A stretch of DNA of 64,000 nt, taken from NCBI RefSeq assembly GCF_001640025.1, contig NC_031672.1, positions 1,178,001 to 1,242,000 on the forward strand, given 5' to 3'. The stretch's first letter is position 1; each line of letters opens with the position of its first letter. Source of the stretch: Sugiyamaella lignohabitans (Eukaryota; Ascomycota; Dipodascomycetes; Dipodascales; Trichomonascaceae). Made by a program: the position numbers and the translations under genes. The notes below the pieces were generated by a model. That model did no database searches. It saw nothing but the letters and a program-made list of their open reading frames with translations, and was not told the DNA's origin. Positions 59,325-64,000 of this stretch are shown piece after piece.

Positions 59325-60642
59325 GACAAAACAAATACAATTCTAGACTTTCTCAACCTCAATCACACAGATCTATCAAGAATAATTTACTATCGCCAGA
59401 AAATAAGTTGTGCCAGCTCTATCGATAACCAAATAACAGAAATATCGAGCCGAAACCTGAAACTGATAAAAAAACAAGAGAAACCACCTGCCAGCAATGC
59501 CAATTGGTACCTGTCACAAAAGAAAAAGTCGACAAAATGAACAGCCGAAAAACCTAGCAAAAAATCGCTGACCTGTCGAGAACTAATCACCTAACCGACT
59601 AAACCTAGTTAAACTGATGAGGCAGATGTACCAATACCAACAAAAATCAGGATCAATGTCAAACGACTCGTTACTAACGAATGCAGTATCAAAATCCAAC
59701 CAAACAGCAGATACACTACCAATCAACCAGAAAAAAAATTAAAACAAAATTGACAAAATCGAGACCACTGTTATCAACCGTACCAATCCAATATCGACTA
59801 CCGAACGTTGAACATATACAATCAGAACCAACAAAAACCTAGCAACGACGAACGAGAAACAATCGCAATTAAATACCAACTGCCCCTCAACAATCGGTGA
59901 CTAATTCGAGATTCACACTAAAAACAAAAAATCGCAATCGAGTTTTGTAGACTCGGACTGATCTGGGTGAAAAATGTAGGATAATAGAACAAACAGTGAT
60001 CGCCAGATCAGATAATATATACGGCATGGGTTAGGTCGTCCGCCAGCTACAGCACCGATCGCGGGCGGTATGGAACATTAGCGAGAGATGAGCAGGCAGG
60101 AGGGGGTCAGATGGATCAAGAAACCTGATCCAGCCGCAAATTCCCCTTTTTACAGTCAATTTACCCGAATCCTACCCAAACATCCCCCAATACCCACCGA
60201 AAACCCCCATTTGACCCCATTCAACTCCGTTCAAGTCCGACTGAACCACCCAACTCCGACACACTGATAGCGAGCTCGAGTTCGAGCGGCTGGAGCATCT
60301 GGTGCGTCTGGTGCGTCTGGTGGGGCATCAGCAGCCAGTCGTTATCGTGCAATGAACCAATCGCGGGTGCATGCCGACCCCGCAGATCCAGCGGGGCAAG
60401 CTACCCCAAAACGACGCTCCGCTAACGGCCTGCGATGAGCCCGACCCGCCCCTTGGAATGCGACTAAACCCCCCTTCACCTCCCCCTCCTCCACCTTCTC
60501 ACTCCTCTTTTTTTTCTACCCCCGACCCTCTCAGACCCCTACCACCACCAGTCACGAGCGCGACCGCAATGTACATCACCAGCAGCAACCCGGGTTACCT
60601 AACCGGGACTCGCGTTGACATCACTCTACAGGGGTGGGTTCT

Positions 60643-60815
60643 GCCTCCGGCGGCTGGGGATCCGCCCCAGACCCTGGTTGCTCCTCTCGCTTCGCTCGAG
60701 TCGGGGCTTGGACCGTGGAGAGTGGGTGAGCGGTGGCAGAGGGGCCCCACGTGAACGACTCGAGCGAAGCGAGAGGAGCCACGGGGTCTGGGGCAGCGCC
60801 CCAGCCGCCGGAGGC
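60643..60815. repeat. PGE26, type a / type a
   Basis: 173 bp. The left terminal hairpin has ATCC in place of CTCC, which removes one base pair; the right stem is intact. Not adjacent to a known stop codon. Confidence 0.9.
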
Positions 60816-61130
60816 AGCACCCCCAGCCCGAGAAAGAAGGTCCAGCGGAATTAGTAGGGCAATTGCAACGGGGTCAGGGGGAGGGTCGGGTTAGGGCGCG
60901 ATGGCGGCCACTGCACGATAAGCGGCGACGCAGCAGCGGCGGCCGTGGTCTAGGAAGGAGGGGGGATAATCGGTGCGTTTGGCGGCAGGCAGCCGGCTCC
61001 AGGCCAAGCAGCACCACCAAACCAGAGAACAGCCAAAACCCGCCAAAAACGCCAAATTCGCACCTCACCCACTCCCCCCACCCCTCTAACACTCCGTCCC
61101 ACCCCCTCTAATACCCCCTCCCCACGCCAA

Positions 61131-61185
61131 CTCCTGCGAAGCAGGAGCAACCAGGGTCTGGGGCGGAGCCCCAGCCGCCGGAGGC
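61131..61185. repeat. PGE27, solitary type-b right half
   Basis: Same composition as PGE3: the CTCCTGC-GAA-GCAGGAG hairpin, CAACCAGGG linker and intact terminal hairpin. No left partner is adjacent. Confidence 0.87.
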
Positions 61186-61594
61186 AGTCCCCACCCTCGT
61201 CCATAGTTTCCAGCCCGGAAATTAATGCTGACACGGCCACGGGATTATGTAGCACTTGTGGGTGAGGCAGCGCAGGATGTAATTTAGGACTGCAGCAGGC
61301 CGGCGAAAACGGTGTGCAACCGGTAACGTGAGACGCAGCGGGATGCAGGCCGCTGCAGGCCCTGCTGTTATCAGTGGCTATCTCCCTGACAGCCAGTCAG
61401 CCGGCAAACAGCCTTGCTCCAGCCTGAATCAGTAATTACCACCCCCGTTCGTCGTCGTCTCTTTATTTACGCTTTCTTCAGCCCGTCCTTTGCCTGCTTC
61501 ATAACCAACTGCCTCTGTCCGCTGTTGGGCTACAAATCACACACTACAATTGAACCGGTTCGTATTTGGCTGTTTTGTAAGTCGGTCCACTGGT

Positions 61595-61618
61595 GGGGGG
61601 GGGGGGGGGGGGGGGGGG
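61595..61618 (+). repeat. Run of 24 consecutive G
   Basis: An uninterrupted guanine homopolymer five bases left of PGE28. The exact length is likely to vary between molecules or to be affected by sequencing. Confidence 0.85.
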
Positions 61619-61622
61619 TGTT

Positions 61623-61764
61623 GCCTCCGGCGGCTGGGGCTCCGCCCCAGACCCCGCTGCTCCTCTCGCTTCGCTCGAGTCGGGCGAGGGGGGTCCCCAG
61701 TGGTTTGTTTCTCCTGCGAAGCAGGAGCCACGGGGTCTGGGGCAGCGCCCCAGCCGCCGGAGGC
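61623..61764. repeat. PGE28, type a / type b
   Basis: 142 bp, both terminal hairpins intact, ending 61 bp before the ATG of the last gene. The adjacent G-run makes this the most GC-skewed spot in the window. Confidence 0.92.
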
Positions 61765-61825
61765 ACACACCCCCTGGATGTGAAAGTGTTCTAACGGTGT
61801 GGAAGGAGAGAAGAAGAAGAAGAAG

Positions 61826-64000
61826 ATGGAAGAGTCGACGTCGTCAGTGGCGTCTTTGGACGAGTCGTATGATATCGTGGGTCGGCCGGGGGATGACGGG
61901 GATGAAGAGCTGAGTGGCGATCTGGGGTTTTCGTCGCTGTCTTCGATGTCGTCGTCGATGTCGGAATCGAGCGTTGCCAGTGGCGGCGATGGTGAGGGTC
62001 CGTCAAATGCCGCTGATGCTGCTGCTGCCGCAGCTGGTGGTGGTGCTAGCGAAGATGCTGATTCAGGGAAGAAGAGAAATGCCAGTCGCAGCAGGGTCGA
62101 GGTTGGAGGTTCGAGATCGGGGTCGGGGTCGGGTGGTCCTGATTCTGCTGCCTCGGGTTCGAATTCTGGTGCGAACAATGGACTGGAGACCGATACTGAT
62201 ACCGATGCTGATGGTGGCGAGAATGAGAGTAATAAGGGTAATGGAGACGGTAGAGGTTACAAGTCTCGTCGCCGGAAACTTCGTGGGACCAGCAATGGCG
62301 GAAGTAATGGTGGAAATGGAAGTATAAGTAGAAGTAGGAGCAGCAGCAGTAGTCGGTTGGTCGACTCGTCGCTGCTGCAGACTCCCACTCGAGAGAGACC
62401 GTCTGCCGGTCTAGGACCAGGGTCGGCTACTTCATATGCTTCGAGCAGCCTGGATGACGAGTATACGTCGAGCAATGCTGGCGATGAGTCGTTTGTCGAG
62501 GACGATTATGACTACGAGTTCTCGGATCGGTTTACTAATAGCAGTGTTACTAGAAGCAGTGATGACGATGAAGAGGAGGAGAGCGAGTTTGAGGAGTTTG
62601 CTCGTGATGGTCCTCGAAGACATACTGCCACTGATAACCATACTCCTGATTATATGTTGTCTGGATCAAGCAGTAATCATGGAGATGACGATGAAGAGGG
62701 AAAGGATTTGTCTGGTAGGACCGGGTCGGATCCATCTCATGCTATTCTGGAGAACCCTTCTCTTTCGTCCATGTCGCTTGCTAATAGCAATTCGACTCTT
62801 AAGATGCCTCAGATGAGGACTCCTGATGGGTCACTAGCTTCGTGGATGTCGGTTTGTGATTCTGGAGATGTGTCTAGGGGAGTTATGAAGAATAGTGGGA
62901 GAAAGACAAGTTCGAGTTCTGATAAGACTGCTAATGACGGCAATGAGAGTAATGATTATAAGGTTGATAATGATGAAGCGAGTGATGATGACGATGACGA
63001 CAATGATGGCGGCTCTGATGACGAGGTCAAGTCGACTCTGGCTGAGCTGGCATTTGCAAGAGATCTGATTGTGAAGCCACTGCCTAGTAATTATCTGATT
63101 GATTTTGCTAGTAAGTTGCTTGCCGCGAGAAAGTCGAGTAAGTTGTTCTCGTCAAAGTCCGGTTCTGTCTCATCTGATAGTATTGAGGATGAAACTGGGG
63201 ATAGAACTGATATATCCGAGGAGATTACTAAAGGTACTGCTACAGATACTGCTACAGATACAGTTAAAGATAGCAGTAAGGCTAGGGCCATATCTGATCC
63301 TGTAGCTGCGGTCTATACAGAGAGACTGATACTCCCTGTCGATTCGACTATTGGCAAACATAATCTGTTCTGGACGTATCTGCGAAACTCTGTGGGTTTC
63401 CCGTATCTCAGTCGAGCTTCTAAATCACGACCTGACCGCTCGTCTTCGTCGCTGTCTCTGTCGTCGTCTTCAACAGCCAGTTCTTTAACCTCGTCTGGAG
63501 TTCTATCAAAGAGCTCGGATCTGAATATCATTGGATTCGGTACAAATGAGCTCCATGTCATGGACAACATTCGAATTCTAGCTTCTCGTTTGCGGTGGGA
63601 AGCCTCTGGTACCAGACTTCATCTCTGTTATTGCCAGCCCAAAGTAACTAGTTCGAGTGATGAGAGTGAGCATGATATCAACTCTGATTTCAAGTCGAGA
63701 TTTACTACTAAGAATTATATTGCTGACCCTCGGTACTCTTTTGGAACCACGCTTGACCCTTCTAATACGTCTTCACCTGACTTCTCATTCGACAGTATTG
63801 CTGTCATCTATTACTCGTGTGGTGAATCACATGTCAATTTCAACCCAGTCCCCATTTATAATTTGCTCGTGGAACATAATATTCCTACGATTTGTTTGTC
63901 TGACGAGATTCTAGCTCCCGTTGAAGTTGAAAGTGCCAATTGGCATTTACTGGGTTCTGAATGTGCTCCACGGTGTGCTATTCCTGTGCTGACAACTGTA
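61826..64000 (+). CDS. Large acidic Ser-rich protein of unknown function, cut by the window edge
   Basis: The frame is open from the ATG at 61826 to the last base, 725 codons without a stop, so the gene continues beyond the window. I do not recognise it. Residues 1 to about 410 are disordered and dominated by Ser, Gly, Asp and Glu, with acidic runs (DDDEEEESEFEEF, SDDDDDDNDGG) and a basic patch KSRRRKLRG. From about residue 405 the composition becomes protein-like: STLAELAFARDLIVKPLPSN, ERLILPVDSTIGKHNLFWTY, LRNSVGFPYLSRA, FGTNELHVMDNIRILASRLR, then DSIAVIYYSCGESHVNFNPV and YNLLVEHNIPTICLSDEILA at the edge. The start follows an AG-rich leader just after PGE28. The strong codon structure makes it a real gene; the function remains open. 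Confidence 0.8.
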   Translation, partial: MEESTSSVASLDESYDIVGRPGDDGDEELSGDLGFSSLSSMSSSMSESSVASGGDGEGPSNAADAAAAAAGGGASEDADSGKKRNASRSRVEVGGSRSGSGSGGPDSAASGSNSGANNGLETDTDTDADGGENESNKGNGDGRGYKSRRRKLRGTSNGGSNGGNGSISRSRSSSSSRLVDSSLLQTPTRERPSAGLGPGSATSYASSSLDDEYTSSNAGDESFVEDDYDYEFSDRFTNSSVTRSSDDDEEEESEFEEFARDGPRRHTATDNHTPDYMLSGSSSNHGDDDEEGKDLSGRTGSDPSHAILENPSLSSMSLANSNSTLKMPQMRTPDGSLASWMSVCDSGDVSRGVMKNSGRKTSSSSDKTANDGNESNDYKVDNDEASDDDDDDNDGGSDDEVKSTLAELAFARDLIVKPLPSNYLIDFASKLLAARKSSKLFSSKSGSVSSDSIEDETGDRTDISEEITKGTATDTATDTVKDSSKARAISDPVAAVYTERLILPVDSTIGKHNLFWTYLRNSVGFPYLSRASKSRPDRSSSSLSLSSSSTASSLTSSGVLSKSSDLNIIGFGTNELHVMDNIRILASRLRWEASGTRLHLCYCQPKVTSSSDESEHDINSDFKSRFTTKNYIADPRYSFGTTLDPSNTSSPDFSFDSIAVIYYSCGESHVNFNPVPIYNLLVEHNIPTICLSDEILAPVEVESANWHLLGSECAPRCAIPVLTTV

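Larger units (their letters stand above)
59325..61825. promoter_or_regulatory. Divergent NTH1 / 61826-gene intergenic region
   Basis: 2.5 kb without a confident gene. The NTH1 side is A/C-rich and AT-rich; the right side is GC-richer and holds PGE26 (60643-60815), a half PGE27 (61131-61185), a 24-G run (61595-61618) and PGE28 (61623-61764). An ATG-started frame at 60371-60754 is proline-rich, runs into PGE26 and is not accepted as a gene. Confidence 0.5.

Noticed and set aside
60371..60754. ATG-started 127-residue proline-rich frame
   Set aside because: Low-complexity composition, it runs into PGE26 for its C-terminus, and it has no homology I recognise.
463..61764. PGEs as a CRISPR array
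   Set aside because: Copies are inverted pairs, dispersed over 60 kb with irregular spacing, in a eukaryotic genome, and no cas gene is present.

Overview
This is nuclear DNA of an ascomycete yeast. The conserved genes are typical fungal housekeeping genes. Introns are few and short, with a TACTAAC/CTAAC branch point close to the 3' splice site. Intergenic DNA is AT-rich. Gene content and intron style point to an early-branching Saccharomycotina lineage (the Yarrowia / Blastobotrys / Sugiyamaella area). That placement is inference from memory; no species can be proven from the sequence. No rRNA, tRNA or CRISPR array was found. No intact mobile-element gene was found.

Layout. Genes left to right: EGD1 (NAC-beta, +, 959-1405); GAD1 (glutamate decarboxylase, +, 4000-5661); a 9-kb gene-free AT-rich region (5989-14919); a Zn2Cys6 transcription factor with one intron (+, 14920-16475); a Pho85-type cyclin (-, 16756-18012); a 3.8-kb gap; IVY1-like I-BAR protein (+, 21861-23993); TRM5 (-, 24211-25695); OMS1 (+, 26410-27531); RRP4 (-, 27838-28914); NPL3 (+, 29359-30426); MCH1 (-, 32128-34140); SRP14 with one intron (-, 35993-36572); UBX2 (-, 37043-38905); PIF1 (-, 39195-42254); OGG1 (+, 43003-44193); BUD13 (+, 44482-45486); XRN1 with two introns (-, 45675-50887); an unrecognised coiled-coil protein (+, 52363-54084); NUP49 (+, 54454-55995); neutral trehalase NTH1 (-, 56778-59324); and a large acidic protein open to the right edge (+, 61826-64000). 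There are no operons. Functional themes recur (RNA decay and processing: RRP4, XRN1, NPL3, BUD13; DNA maintenance: PIF1, OGG1; co-translational handling: EGD1, SRP14), but the order looks like ordinary eukaryotic shuffling.

The unusual content is a family of GC-rich modular inverted-repeat elements, here called PGE1-PGE28. Each half starts with GCCTCCGGCGG, followed by a small perfect hairpin (CTGGGGC-nnn-GCCCCAG), then one of three inner modules. Type a contains CTCTCGCT-n-CGCTCGAGTCG. Type b is the hairpin CTCCTGC-TTC-GCAGGAG. Type g is the hairpin GCTCGC-TTC-GCGAGC. A full element is two halves in inverted orientation around a spacer, so both outer ends read GCCTCC inwards. None overlaps a coding exon. 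Seventeen of 19 complete genes have a PGE 25-97 bp after the stop codon, nearly always with its GCCTCC end facing the stop, and convergent pairs share one element between them. Two more PGEs make up most of an intron, in SRP14 and in XRN1. The gene deserts (5989-16572 and 16711-21079) have none. This punctuation-like arrangement is the strongest candidate in the window for something undescribed.

Other structure: a decayed tandem array with a unit of about 80-90 bp (31124-31880) lying between two widely separated PGE halves, an AGGGG cluster (2601-2775), a 24-G run (61595-61618), and several small tandem repeats in the gene desert.
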